Part shown: one piece after another, positions 54,881 through 63,108 of the stretch
How positions within the stretch are numbered: position 1 is the first letter of the stretch
Layout: every line of letters begins with the position of its first letter
NCBI RefSeq assembly: GCF_018131075.1
Contig: NZ_JAFCLS010000002.1
Span: 186,001-250,000 of the forward strand
Direction of reading: 5' to 3'
DNA from: Bradyrhizobium sp. JYMT SZCCT0428
GTDB taxonomy: Bacteria; Pseudomonadota; Alphaproteobacteria; Rhizobiales; Xanthobacteraceae
DNA: 64,000 nt
The notes under the pieces: generated by a model
The model's database searches: none
Told to the model about the DNA's origin: nothing
What the model saw: the letters and a program-made list of their open reading frames with translations, nothing else
Program-made: the position numbers and the translations under genes

Positions 54881-55558
54881 ATGAACGTGACGCCAAACCT
54901 GACCCTGTGGGGCGTTGGGACAAGCCGCACCGTTCGCCCACACTGGGCCATGCACGAACTGGGCTTGGCCTACACGACAAAACCGATCGGGCCGCGAACG
55001 GGGGAGACCAAGACCGCGGAATACACCAGGCTCAATCCGCGCCAGAAGATTCCGCTGCTTCAGGACGGCGACTTTTGCATCGGCGAGAGCGCCGCAATCG
55101 TTGCCTACCTGTCGCGAATGTACTCCACAACGGAGCGCTCGCTGATTCCTGAAACCACCCGTGAGTATGCCGCGTGGCTGGAATGGTGTTTCTTTATCGT
55201 CGCAGAACTGGATTCAACCAGCCTTTACGTGATGCGCCGCCATCGCGCCGACGCGCTCGGTCCGATCTACGGTATAGCGCCCGAGGTCGTTGCCCAGGCC
55301 GGCGAGTACTTCCGTCAGCAGTTGCGCCATGTCGAAGTAGCATTCGCAGACGGCCGGCAATTCCTGATGGGCGACCGGTTTACCAGCGCCGACATCCTGC
55401 TCACGACCTGCCTCGAGTGGGCGATCGCCTATGGCGTCGGCATTTGCGACAACGCGCAGCCCTATCTCGAACGCATCAAGAAGCGGGACGCCTATCAGCG
55501 GGCCGTCGCGGCGAATGTCCCGATGGTACCGATCACGCCAGCGCCGGCCAAGGTTTAG
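54881..55558 (+). CDS. Glutathione S-transferase family protein
   Basis: About 225 residues from MNVTPNLTLWGVGTSRTVRP. The N-terminal thioredoxin-like domain has the cis-Pro motif RQKIPLLQDGDFCIGESAAI, and the C-terminal helical domain has FTSADILLTTCLEWA. Ser or Tyr near the N-terminus (TSRTVRPHWAM) may activate glutathione. GSTs in aromatic-acid clusters can open rings, isomerise maleyl compounds or remove halogens. The gene starts one base after the SDR stop codon. Confidence 0.88.
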   Translation: MNVTPNLTLWGVGTSRTVRPHWAMHELGLAYTTKPIGPRTGETKTAEYTRLNPRQKIPLLQDGDFCIGESAAIVAYLSRMYSTTERSLIPETTREYAAWLEWCFFIVAELDSTSLYVMRRHRADALGPIYGIAPEVVAQAGEYFRQQLRHVEVAFADGRQFLMGDRFTSADILLTTCLEWAIAYGVGICDNAQPYLERIKKRDAYQRAVAANVPMVPITPAPAKV

Positions 55559-55590
55559 AAACCGACGACCACTCGCGCAGGGGTTCGAGG

Positions 55591-56790
55591 TTAGATCGCC
55601 ACGCGCACGTTACGCTCGGCGACCATCTTGTCGATGGCGCTGTCGTCGTAACCCAGCTCACGCAACACGTCGCGCGAGTGCTCGCCGACGCGAGGAGCTG
55701 GTCCACCAATCGCGGCCTCATTGATCTCAAAGCGGGCCGCCGGCTTCGGCTGCCGCACCCGGCCGACCTTCGGCTGATCGAACTCTGCGATGATGCCGCG
55801 CGCGATTACTTGTTCATTGTGAATGATCTCGCCTCGCCGCAGGATCGGCGCGCAAGGGACGTCAGCGGCGTCCAGGCGCTCCAGCCATTCGGCAGTGGTG
55901 TGCTGGCCGATATACTCCGCCATCTTGTTGATGCGTGCCGTGGCGTTGACCGAACGCGCCGACGGCGTCGCAAATCGGGGATCCTTGGCAAGATCGGGAT
56001 CGCCGGAGGCCCGGCAAAACCCCTGCCATTCGGAATCCGAAATGGTACCAGCCGTGATGTAGCCGTCGCTGGTCTTGAACACGAGATCGGGTCGATCGTT
56101 AGGATCCGCAGCGGTGGTCTCGGCTCCTACTACCGTGTATTGCATCATGCCTTCCGGCCACAGGTACGAAATCATCGCGTCCAGCATGGCGACCTGAATG
56201 TGGTCGCCCTGCCCGGTCTTCTCGCGGGCGTAGAGCGCCGCTGCCACCGCCTGCGCGGTGAAAACCGCGGTAGTCTTGTCGCATACGATGGTTCGTATCA
56301 TCTGCGGACGGTTGGTTACCGGCTGCGACTGGATATCAGCAAAGCCCGATAGCCCCTGAATGATCGGATCATAGACACGCTTTTTCACATACGGACCGGT
56401 CTCGCCGACGCCACTGATCGAGACATAGATCAAGCGCGGATGGCGCTGGCGCAACTCATCGACGCCGAGACCAAGGCGCTCCATGGTGCCGGGCCGGAAA
56501 TTCTGCACCAGCACATCCGCCTGCGCGACCAGCTTGGCGAGCACCTCGCGCCCGGCCGCGCTTTTGACGTCGATAGACAGAGAACGCTTGCCGCGGTTTG
56601 ACGAGATAAAGAGCGCGGAGAACTCACCGTCCTTGTCGATCGTGGCACGGCTGCGGCGGGTGATATCGCCGCCGATCGGCTCAATCTTCAGGACGTCGGC
56701 GCCCTGATCCGCCAGAAACATGGTCGCGAACGGGCCCGACACAACGCCAGTCAGGTCGAGGACACGAACGCCGCTGAGTGGGCCAGGCAT
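55591..56790 (-). CDS. Class III (CaiB/BaiF) CoA-transferase
   Basis: About 399 residues from MPGPLSGVRVLDLTGVVSGPFATMFLADQGADVLKIEP. The likely catalytic Asp is in TIVCDKTTAVFTAQAVAAAL. The ATG at 56790 is chosen because AGGGAG is seven bases upstream; one two codons earlier is too close. It would transfer CoA onto a substrate acid. A gene for a 2-hydroxychromene-2-carboxylate isomerase-like protein lies upstream on the same strand with about 98 bases between. Confidence 0.92.
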   Translation of the reverse strand: MPGPLSGVRVLDLTGVVSGPFATMFLADQGADVLKIEPIGGDITRRSRATIDKDGEFSALFISSNRGKRSLSIDVKSAAGREVLAKLVAQADVLVQNFRPGTMERLGLGVDELRQRHPRLIYVSISGVGETGPYVKKRVYDPIIQGLSGFADIQSQPVTNRPQMIRTIVCDKTTAVFTAQAVAAALYAREKTGQGDHIQVAMLDAMISYLWPEGMMQYTVVGAETTAADPNDRPDLVFKTSDGYITAGTISDSEWQGFCRASGDPDLAKDPRFATPSARSVNATARINKMAEYIGQHTTAEWLERLDAADVPCAPILRRGEIIHNEQVIARGIIAEFDQPKVGRVRQPKPAARFEINEAAIGGPAPRVGEHSRDVLRELGYDDSAIDKMVAERNVRVAI

Positions 56791-56888
56791 GGGCATTCTC
56801 CCTGAGTTACTACGCTGTCGGACCTGCCGAGTTTCCGTCATGCAGGCCCGGAACATCGGCCTGGCTCTGCAGGCCTCAGTACCTGACC

Positions 56889-57518
56889 TTACGCCGTTTT
56901 CGAAACGGGTTTGGTCTGTTCGACGATCGAATCCTCGACGTCGCGAAGCTGGTTCTTGCCGAAGAACATTTCCTTTCCGACGAAGAAAGTCGGTGAGCCG
57001 AATGCTCCGCGGTTAACCGCGTCGGTGGTCCGATCGATCAACCCCTTCTTGACGTCATCCTGCTGCGCACGCGCAATCAACCGGTCGATATCGATGCCTG
57101 AGGAGATGAATGCGTTCCGGAAGGTTTCGAGGTCATCCATCTTCTTCGGCTCTTCCCACATATGATGATAGGCGGCGCGGAAATAGGGCTCGAACACGCC
57201 TTCGAACTGAGCCGCGACGGCACCGCGCATCAACATCAGCGTATTGACCGGAAAGAAAGGATTCGGACGGAATTTCGTGATGTCGTGGCGACGGATAAAC
57301 CGTTGTGTCTCGAGTGCCTGGTATTCCGGCTTGTTTTTGATTCCGCGAAGCGAATCGAACGGAGACATGTTGCCCGTCGCCTTGTAGATGCCGCCAAGCA
57401 GAACCGGGACGTACTCGAATTTCACACCGGTACGCCGCTCGATCCCCGGAATGGCTACTTCCGCCAGATAAGCGTTCGGGCTGCCGAAATCGAACTGGAA
57501 TTCAACCTTCAGGGGCAT
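56889..57518 (-). CDS. 2-hydroxychromene-2-carboxylate isomerase/DsbA-like (kappa GST fold)
   Basis: A 209-residue thioredoxin-fold protein with an inserted helical domain. The N-terminus VEFQFDFGSPNAYLAE has Ser (FDFGSP) where HCCA isomerases carry their glutathione-activating Ser and not the CxxC of DsbA. C-terminal AFGSPTFFVGKEMFFGKNQL is the usual end. HCCA isomerases act in naphthalene-type degradation; a glutathione-dependent step on a CoA pathway intermediate is an alternative. A palindrome lies upstream, shared with the divergent hxlR at 57760. Confidence 0.88.
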   Translation of the reverse strand: MPLKVEFQFDFGSPNAYLAEVAIPGIERRTGVKFEYVPVLLGGIYKATGNMSPFDSLRGIKNKPEYQALETQRFIRRHDITKFRPNPFFPVNTLMLMRGAVAAQFEGVFEPYFRAAYHHMWEEPKKMDDLETFRNAFISSGIDIDRLIARAQQDDVKKGLIDRTTDAVNRGAFGSPTFFVGKEMFFGKNQLRDVEDSIVEQTKPVSKTA

Positions 57519-57593
57519 GTCAGCTTCTCCCGCGAGCGCATTGGATGATCAGGTTTGGTATTCAGCAGCCGAAATACGACCATGACCGTCTTT

Positions 57594-57614
57594 ACAGTTC
57601 TAAAAACGAACTGT
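57594..57614. promoter_or_regulatory. Palindromic operator, family GTTCT-N5-AGAAC (site c)
   Basis: ACAGTTC and GAACTGT are perfect 7-base arms; the core is GTTCT-AAAAA-CGAAC. It lies between the divergent HCCA-isomerase gene (start 57518) and the hxlR gene (start 57760), so that regulator is the leading candidate to bind it. Confidence 0.75.
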
Positions 57615-57759
57615 CAATTATTTACGAAACTCTGCTGATTTTACCATATCCGTAGGGGATTGTTTGGAGCTGAGTACCTATCTAGAATGGGAACTGAGCT
57701 GAGGTTCCCTTGGACGATTCGAGCGAATACAGGGTGCCGGTTGGATTGGAGAGCAAGAA

Positions 57760-58272
57760 ATGCGATGGGATGCCCTTGAAGAAGAGCCGTGTTCGATGGC
57801 CCGCACGATCGGCGTGATAGGCGACCGGTGGACCCTACTTATCCTGCGCGAATGCTTTCTGCGCACGCGCCGCTTCGAAGGATTTCAGTCCGCACTTGGG
57901 ATTACGCGCCATTTGCTCGCGGAGCGGCTGAAGAAACTGGTCCGGCAAGGCGTGCTGCGGCGCATTCCCTATCAGGAGGCGCCCAAACGGCATGAATACA
58001 TTCTCACCCAAAAAGGGCTCGATCTCTATCCAATCATGATGGCAATCGTGCACTGGGGTGACACGCACATGGTCGACACACGCGGGCGGCCGTTGCTGCA
58101 TCAGCACCGCAAATGCGGCAAGAACTTCGATCCGGTTATGGTGTGCTCCGAATGCAATGAGCCGCTTTCGGCCAAGGAGGTTCATACCCACCCTGGCCCC
58201 GGCGCGCGAAGCACCCCGGCTATCACGGCGCCGGAGAAGCCCAAGGCAAAGGCGCGCCGCAGCACTGCTTGA
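57760..58272 (+). CDS. HxlR-family transcriptional regulator with C-terminal Cys motif
   Basis: A 170-residue winged-helix protein: CSMARTIGVIGDRWTLLILRECFLRTRRFEGFQ, RLKKLVRQGVLRRIPY and HEYILTQKGLDLYPIM. After the wing it has HRKCGKNFDPVMVCSECNEPLSAKEVHTH, a Cys/His group that may bind a metal, then a basic tail. An operator of the GTTCT-N5-AGAAC type lies upstream, and its probable relatives occur at other promoters in this window. I infer that it controls them. A GGAGAG site precedes the ATG. Confidence 0.92.
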   Translation: MRWDALEEEPCSMARTIGVIGDRWTLLILRECFLRTRRFEGFQSALGITRHLLAERLKKLVRQGVLRRIPYQEAPKRHEYILTQKGLDLYPIMMAIVHWGDTHMVDTRGRPLLHQHRKCGKNFDPVMVCSECNEPLSAKEVHTHPGPGARSTPAITAPEKPKAKARRSTA

Positions 58273-58381
58273 GGTGGCGCTCAAGCGGGCTGTCACTCGC
58301 TAAGTTTCAGCGCAGGCACTCGCGTCGTCAAATGGCGACACAAGACCTCCCTCGCCCCACGAACGACGAAGCGCCACCTCA
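58270..58381. repeat. 12-base inverted repeat joining two convergent stop codons
   Basis: TGAGGTGGCGCT at 58270-58281 and its exact complement AGCGCCACCTCA at 58370-58381 each begin with the stop codon of the gene that ends there (hxlR on plus, the ligase on minus). The span between them shows no gene. It may act as a bidirectional transcript end, or mark an old inversion. Confidence 0.45.
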
Positions 58382-60181
58382 GATCCAAATCACGTCTTGA
58401 TTTCGGTCCTTCCAGTAGAGACGTGCTGCTTGTTCAGAGCGGTTTTTCAGCACAGCACGTTGATTGACATAGGCCTTGTCGGTGATTTCTCCTGCGGCCA
58501 GCGACGGTGGGTCCTTCAGCAGGGAGAACGAATAAATTCTTTCGCTGCTCCCAACGGTCTCATTGTATTCCAGCAAACGCTCTTTCAGAAACTGAACCAC
58601 GAGAGGGTCGCTGGCCAAATCCGACGCTGGGGTCTTGGAAATCAGCGCCGCCTCGGTAGGATTCAACCAGCCGAGCAGCGCGCACGATTCAAGATTTTCT
58701 CCCGCAACGACTACGTCCAGCAATACGCCGCGCGTTGCAGCCAAAATCGCCGCGCGCATATTCCCGATCGATATCCATGTGCCGTTCGCGAGTTTGAAGT
58801 TCTCGGAAATTCTGCCTGTAAAACGCAGCCCAAGCTCCGGCTTCTGAGGATCCAGAAACGAGACGGTATCGCCGATGCGATAGAACCCTTCCTCATCGAA
58901 GGCCTTTTCCGTCAGGTCCGGCCTACCGAGATAACCCGATGTAACGTTGGGTCCCTTGACCCTTGCCTCGTAAGTATCAGAAACAGGGATCAATTTTAGC
59001 TGCAGACCCGGCGCGGGAAGACCAATCTCGCCTGGCTGGTCTGTCGCCCAATGAGTCGTACTGATTGTCGGAGCCGTTTCGGTAGTGCCGTAGCCCGACA
59101 TGACCGGAATTCGCCGACCGGTGATTGTCGATGTCAGCCGATAGAGCTTTTCAAGCGTACCCTGCGATATTGCAGCCCCGGCATAGCTCAATCTGTCCAA
59201 CCGCTTGAATACGGCGGCGCCAAGGTCGCGATCGTTCTCGATAGCGTCACACAGGAGGTTATAGCCGGCAGGCACGTTGAACATCGCGGTCGGCGAAATC
59301 TCCTTGAGATTCGCGACCGTCTTGTGAAAGAGCTGAGGCAGCGGCCGGCCATCGTCGATGTAGAGAGTGCCGCCATTCTTGAGAATCCCGTGAAGGATCA
59401 CGTTGCTGCCCATCGTATGGTGCCAGGGCAGCCACTCGACCTGCACCGGCGCGTCCGGAGGAGACACCAGCAGACTCCCCATTTGCAGGGAGGTCGCCAT
59501 CATGCGGTGGGTGTTGAGCACGCCTTTGGGCAAGCCGGTCGAACCGGATGTGAAGAGAATCTTTGCGACGGCGTCGCAAGAAATTGCTCGTGACGCATCC
59601 GCGAATCCTCGGTTATCCGTTCGGGATGCCAGTGCGCCGAAAGGCACGGTGTCCGGCGCCCCGTCGACACTGATCCAGGTCGATGCTGCCAGTTCGGGAA
59701 TAGAGCGTCCTGCGGAAAAGTCCCGCGCGCTCTGAACGAAAACAAAATTCGGGCGCAACGCTTCCGCTATATCCTTAAGCCGAGCCAGGCCTCCGGGCAT
59801 CAGCGTGTAGTTTGGCGATATTGGCGCGATTATTACGCCTATCGACATTGCGGCAAATGAGATCACCGCGTTCTCAATGGAGTTCCCTGAAAGTATCGCC
59901 AGCTTGTCAGCCGGCTTGGCGCCCATCTCGATCAGGCTTTGGCCGACCGCCTGAACCTGGGACCATGCTTCGCCGTAGGTGATCTCGTCCCATTCCCCAT
60001 TCGCATTACGTTGCGCAAGAAAAATTCTATCGGGAACAGAATGCGCCCAGCTCGGAAGAAAATCGGTGATGCGCCAGTCACACTTCCCCAATTCAAGGGG
60101 CGAGCTCAATATGAGCGTGCCGTCGGTTCGACGCTCAATGGAAAGCTCCCTCGCCGCAAACGTCAGTGCCTTCGTCGACAT
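58379..60181 (-). CDS. Feruloyl-CoA synthase-like AMP-dependent ligase
   Basis: A 600-residue ANL enzyme. Core motifs: ILFTSGSTGLPKGVLNTHRM, VMSGYGTTETAPTIS, GFYRIGDTVSF and FTGRISENFKLANGTWISIG. The C-terminal end (GEITDKAYVNQRAVLKNRSEQ) is the feruloyl-CoA-synthase form, unlike the two other ligases in the window. It likely activates a phenylpropanoid or other aromatic acid. No p-hydroxycinnamoyl-CoA hydratase-lyase is beside it, so ferulate itself is not certain. It is preceded by an ABC binding-protein gene on the same strand. Confidence 0.88.
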   Translation of the reverse strand: MSTKALTFAARELSIERRTDGTLILSSPLELGKCDWRITDFLPSWAHSVPDRIFLAQRNANGEWDEITYGEAWSQVQAVGQSLIEMGAKPADKLAILSGNSIENAVISFAAMSIGVIIAPISPNYTLMPGGLARLKDIAEALRPNFVFVQSARDFSAGRSIPELAASTWISVDGAPDTVPFGALASRTDNRGFADASRAISCDAVAKILFTSGSTGLPKGVLNTHRMMATSLQMGSLLVSPPDAPVQVEWLPWHHTMGSNVILHGILKNGGTLYIDDGRPLPQLFHKTVANLKEISPTAMFNVPAGYNLLCDAIENDRDLGAAVFKRLDRLSYAGAAISQGTLEKLYRLTSTITGRRIPVMSGYGTTETAPTISTTHWATDQPGEIGLPAPGLQLKLIPVSDTYEARVKGPNVTSGYLGRPDLTEKAFDEEGFYRIGDTVSFLDPQKPELGLRFTGRISENFKLANGTWISIGNMRAAILAATRGVLLDVVVAGENLESCALLGWLNPTEAALISKTPASDLASDPLVVQFLKERLLEYNETVGSSERIYSFSLLKDPPSLAAGEITDKAYVNQRAVLKNRSEQAARLYWKDRNQDVIWI

Positions 60182-60368
60182 CGAAATCGACCTCCTGAAT
60201 TGCTGTGCTAGTCCGATGCGTGCGTGAGGCGAAGTTCACCACTCCTGATGCCCCGTCGCTGCTGCCCCACCACTAGAATAATGCGAGCCGTCAATCGGGC
60301 TGCTGGGCCAGACCGGTCGGAAGTTCGCGCCCGCTAACTACCGCGCCCGTCGCTACGCTCCTGCGAGG

Positions 60369-61568
60369 TCACTTGGACTTGGCGTCCAGCACTTCCCCGA
60401 AGCCTTCCCAACTTGTACCGCTCCATCGCTGCAACCGCAGCTGCGTCCAGATCATGTTCTCGGTGTCGCTTGTATTGACCTTGATGCCGGGCAGCGCCGT
60501 CGGAACGACGAAATCCTTCAGGCTCTTCGACTGCGCTAGAATATTTTTGCGAGACAGGTCGTTGCCGCACTGCTTCAGGATCTGCTCGAGCAGGATGCCT
60601 TGCTGGTAGCCAGTCAGATAGCTGCCATTGGTGATATCGACACCCGGCAAATACTTGTCCAGAAATGCCCGGTAGGTCTGCATGCCCGGTTCGTCTTTCC
60701 AGGTCGGATCCAGAATATCCTTGTTGGTCGTGCCGACGATCACGCCGACTGATTTGTCGAGACCGGCCGGTGCGAGCGTGCCCCCGACAGACCCGGATGG
60801 GAAATTGAGGATTACGGTCGCCTTCCAGCCGATTACTGAGGCTTGCCGGATGGCCTGGGCTGCGAACTTCGGCGTGCCGGCGATCACGAGGGCATCCGCT
60901 CCGGAACTCTTCAAGTTGACGACCTGGGAATCAACCGTCGGCTCGGTGACTTCATAGGAAGCGGTCACGACCTTTCGGTCGAAATCCTTTCCGAGAAACG
61001 CCTTGAAGGCGCTGACATAGTCTTTGCCGAGGTCGTCGTTCTGATAGAGGATTGCGTACTTGGCGTTTGGCAGCGCCTTCGTCAGATACTTTGCGTAGAT
61101 TTTGCCTTCGGTGTCGTAGCTGACGAGACCCGTCGTGGTCATCGGGTAATTGGCGACGTCCGTGAACTTGGATGACCCGCTGATAATTGCGATGCTGGGT
61201 ACCCCTTTCGACCGCAGGTATTTGGCCGTAGCCGAGATGCCGGGAGTACCAAGCTGACCGAACATGAACGACACTTCGTCGCTCTCAACGAGTTTGCGGA
61301 CATGCTCCACCGCTTTGGGGGGACTGTATGCGTCGTCATATGCGAGGTAGTTGATCTTGCGTCCGTTGATGCCGCCGCGGTCGTTGACTGACTGAATGTA
61401 GGCAATAACCCCCTTGCCCACGAGACCGATCGATGACGCCGGTCCGCTAAAGGGAAAAACGCCACCGATCTTGATCTCAGTCGCTGAAATTCCGGGCTCA
61501 TCAGCCGCGAATGCCGGGCCGCTTAAAAGCAAAGCCAGAGCCGCCAAGGTTTTCCATTTCACCAACAT
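60369..61568 (-). CDS. ABC-type solute-binding protein (LivJ-like), copy 2
   Basis: A 399-residue periplasmic protein with a signal peptide (LALLLSGPAFA) and the same landmarks as the protein at 33879: IKIGGVFPFSGPASSIGLVG, LAYDDAYSPPKAVEHVRKLV, PMTTTGLVSYDTEGKIYAKY and ILYQNDDLGKDYVSAFK. The two are paralogues along their full length. No ABC permease or ATPase gene is present in the window. A palindrome lies 56 bases upstream of its start, and the gene is divergent from the iron alcohol dehydrogenase gene. Confidence 0.92.
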   Translation of the reverse strand: MLVKWKTLAALALLLSGPAFAADEPGISATEIKIGGVFPFSGPASSIGLVGKGVIAYIQSVNDRGGINGRKINYLAYDDAYSPPKAVEHVRKLVESDEVSFMFGQLGTPGISATAKYLRSKGVPSIAIISGSSKFTDVANYPMTTTGLVSYDTEGKIYAKYLTKALPNAKYAILYQNDDLGKDYVSAFKAFLGKDFDRKVVTASYEVTEPTVDSQVVNLKSSGADALVIAGTPKFAAQAIRQASVIGWKATVILNFPSGSVGGTLAPAGLDKSVGVIVGTTNKDILDPTWKDEPGMQTYRAFLDKYLPGVDITNGSYLTGYQQGILLEQILKQCGNDLSRKNILAQSKSLKDFVVPTALPGIKVNTSDTENMIWTQLRLQRWSGTSWEGFGEVLDAKSK

Positions 61569-61623
61569 TGCGCATCCTCCCGAGCGCGCACCCTTCCGGG
61601 GTTCGTCGCTGCTATGAACTTAC

Positions 61624-61640
61624 AGTTCTTTTTAAGAACT
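61624..61640. promoter_or_regulatory. Palindromic operator, family GTTCT-N5-AGAAC (site d)
   Basis: AGTTCTT-TTT-AAGAACT is a perfect 7-base inverted repeat; the core GTTCT-TTTTA-AGAAC is at 61625-61639. It is 56 bases upstream of the SBP start at 61568. Confidence 0.78.
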
Positions 61641-61833
61641 AGTCAAGCAGTTCAATAATCGCTCGTCGATCCGCGAGCGGCGACCACGCGGGCGGGATGG
61701 AACCTTCGCCTTGAGAACCTTCGAAAAATCTCCTTCGTCTCAGGCATTATATCATGGAAACCCGCGCCCGCTCGCACATCCAATGCCGACTACGAAAGAC
61801 ACGGCGCATAGCTTCGGGCTGCGGATTTATTAA

Positions 61834-61848
61834 TTCCGTTATAGAACT
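61834..61848. promoter_or_regulatory. Degenerate GTTCT-N5-AGAAC-like site (site e)
   Basis: On the minus strand this reads GTTCT-ATAAC-GGAAT, keeping one good half. It lies 57 bases upstream of the iron alcohol dehydrogenase start at 61905. The rest of the gap between 61641 and 61904 shows no gene. Confidence 0.35.
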
Positions 61849-61904
61849 TATTTGACTTACCTGCTATCGTCGCTTACTTCCACAAACTCACGGGGAGACC
61901 AGAA

Positions 61905-63065
61905 ATGCGCAAAGCCGGGATCCATAATTTTCCAGCAATCGATCGCGTCGTTTATGGCAAAGCTGCGTCTGACGCTTTGAAAGATGAGACGGAACGGCTG
62001 AACGTCAAGCGCGTCTTCCTTCTCGCCAGTCGAACCTTGAACACCAAGACCGACGAGATAGAGAAGATCCGGCGTACGCTCGGCGGGAGGCACGTCGGGA
62101 CCTTCGACGGAATTGCAGAGCACACTACGCGCAAGCAAGCTGTCGAGGTTGCCCGTCAAGCCGAGGACGCAAGAGCCGATCTGGTCGTCGCCGTCGGCGG
62201 GGGGTCGGCGATCGATCTCGCCAAGATCGTCATCATGGCGATGGAACATGACATCCGCGATGAAGCGGGCTTCGATCCCTTCCCCATGGGACCGGGCGTC
62301 GCCGTCTCTCCGTTCCGGGCGCCCAAGGTCCGACAGATCGCGGTGCCATCCACGCTAAATGGCGGCGAATATAATGCAGCAGCGCTTGTCACGGATGAAC
62401 GCAACAGGCTGAAGCAGATTTTCTTCCATCCCCAGATGATGCCGGTCGCGATCATTCTCGACCCTGCTCTCACCGTTCACACACCTTCCAAGCTGTGGAT
62501 GGGATCGGGAACGCGCTCGATGGACCACGGCATTGAAGCATTGTGTTCGCCCGCAGGCACGCCACTCTCCGACGAGGTCGTCCTGGCAGGCATCCGCACC
62601 CTGCGCGAGGGGATGCTCCGGACCTTGCAGCAACCTGATGATCTGGAGGCGCGTCGACTGTCTCAATACGGCGCGTGGCTCGCCGCTTTCGGCCTCCAGG
62701 CGCGGGTCCCGATGGGAGCCAGTCACGGCATCGGCCATGTGCTTGGCGGGACCTTCGGCGTTCCGCACTACTATTGCACACCGGTCATCATGCCGAGCCT
62801 GCTCCGCTACAACAAGCCGTTCACCGAGGATGCGCAGAAGCGTTTGGCGACGGCACTTGGCGCCCCGGGTGGCGACGCCGCAGACGCCTTTGCAGCATTC
62901 ACAAGAGCACTTGGATTACCTGGCCGCCTCGCTGATGTCGGCATAGGCGAAGACAAGTTCGATCAGATTAGCAAGATTGCAATCAATCATCGCTTCGTAC
63001 AGGCCAATCCGCGGCCCTTCAAAAACCAAGCCGAGATCATCGATCTGCTGCGAATGGCAGCTTAG
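61905..63065 (+). CDS. Iron-containing alcohol dehydrogenase (maleylacetate reductase-like)
   Basis: A 386-residue group III alcohol dehydrogenase. It has VVAVGGGSAIDLAKIVIMAM for the cofactor, IAVPSTLNGGEYNAAA, and His residues in the metal region SMDHGIEALCSP and MGASHGIGHVLGGTFGVPHYYC. Relatives include maleylacetate reductase and hydroxyacid-oxoacid transhydrogenases. It lies 43 bases before a ketoacyl synthase gene, likely in one transcript, and is divergent from the SBP gene at 60369. Confidence 0.88.
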   Translation: MRKAGIHNFPAIDRVVYGKAASDALKDETERLNVKRVFLLASRTLNTKTDEIEKIRRTLGGRHVGTFDGIAEHTTRKQAVEVARQAEDARADLVVAVGGGSAIDLAKIVIMAMEHDIRDEAGFDPFPMGPGVAVSPFRAPKVRQIAVPSTLNGGEYNAAALVTDERNRLKQIFFHPQMMPVAIILDPALTVHTPSKLWMGSGTRSMDHGIEALCSPAGTPLSDEVVLAGIRTLREGMLRTLQQPDDLEARRLSQYGAWLAAFGLQARVPMGASHGIGHVLGGTFGVPHYYCTPVIMPSLLRYNKPFTEDAQKRLATALGAPGGDAADAFAAFTRALGLPGRLADVGIGEDKFDQISKIAINHRFVQANPRPFKNQAEIIDLLRMAA

Positions 63066-63108
63066 CTGCCATCAGGGACGATTGACCAAGACTGGAAGGT
63101 AACTGATT

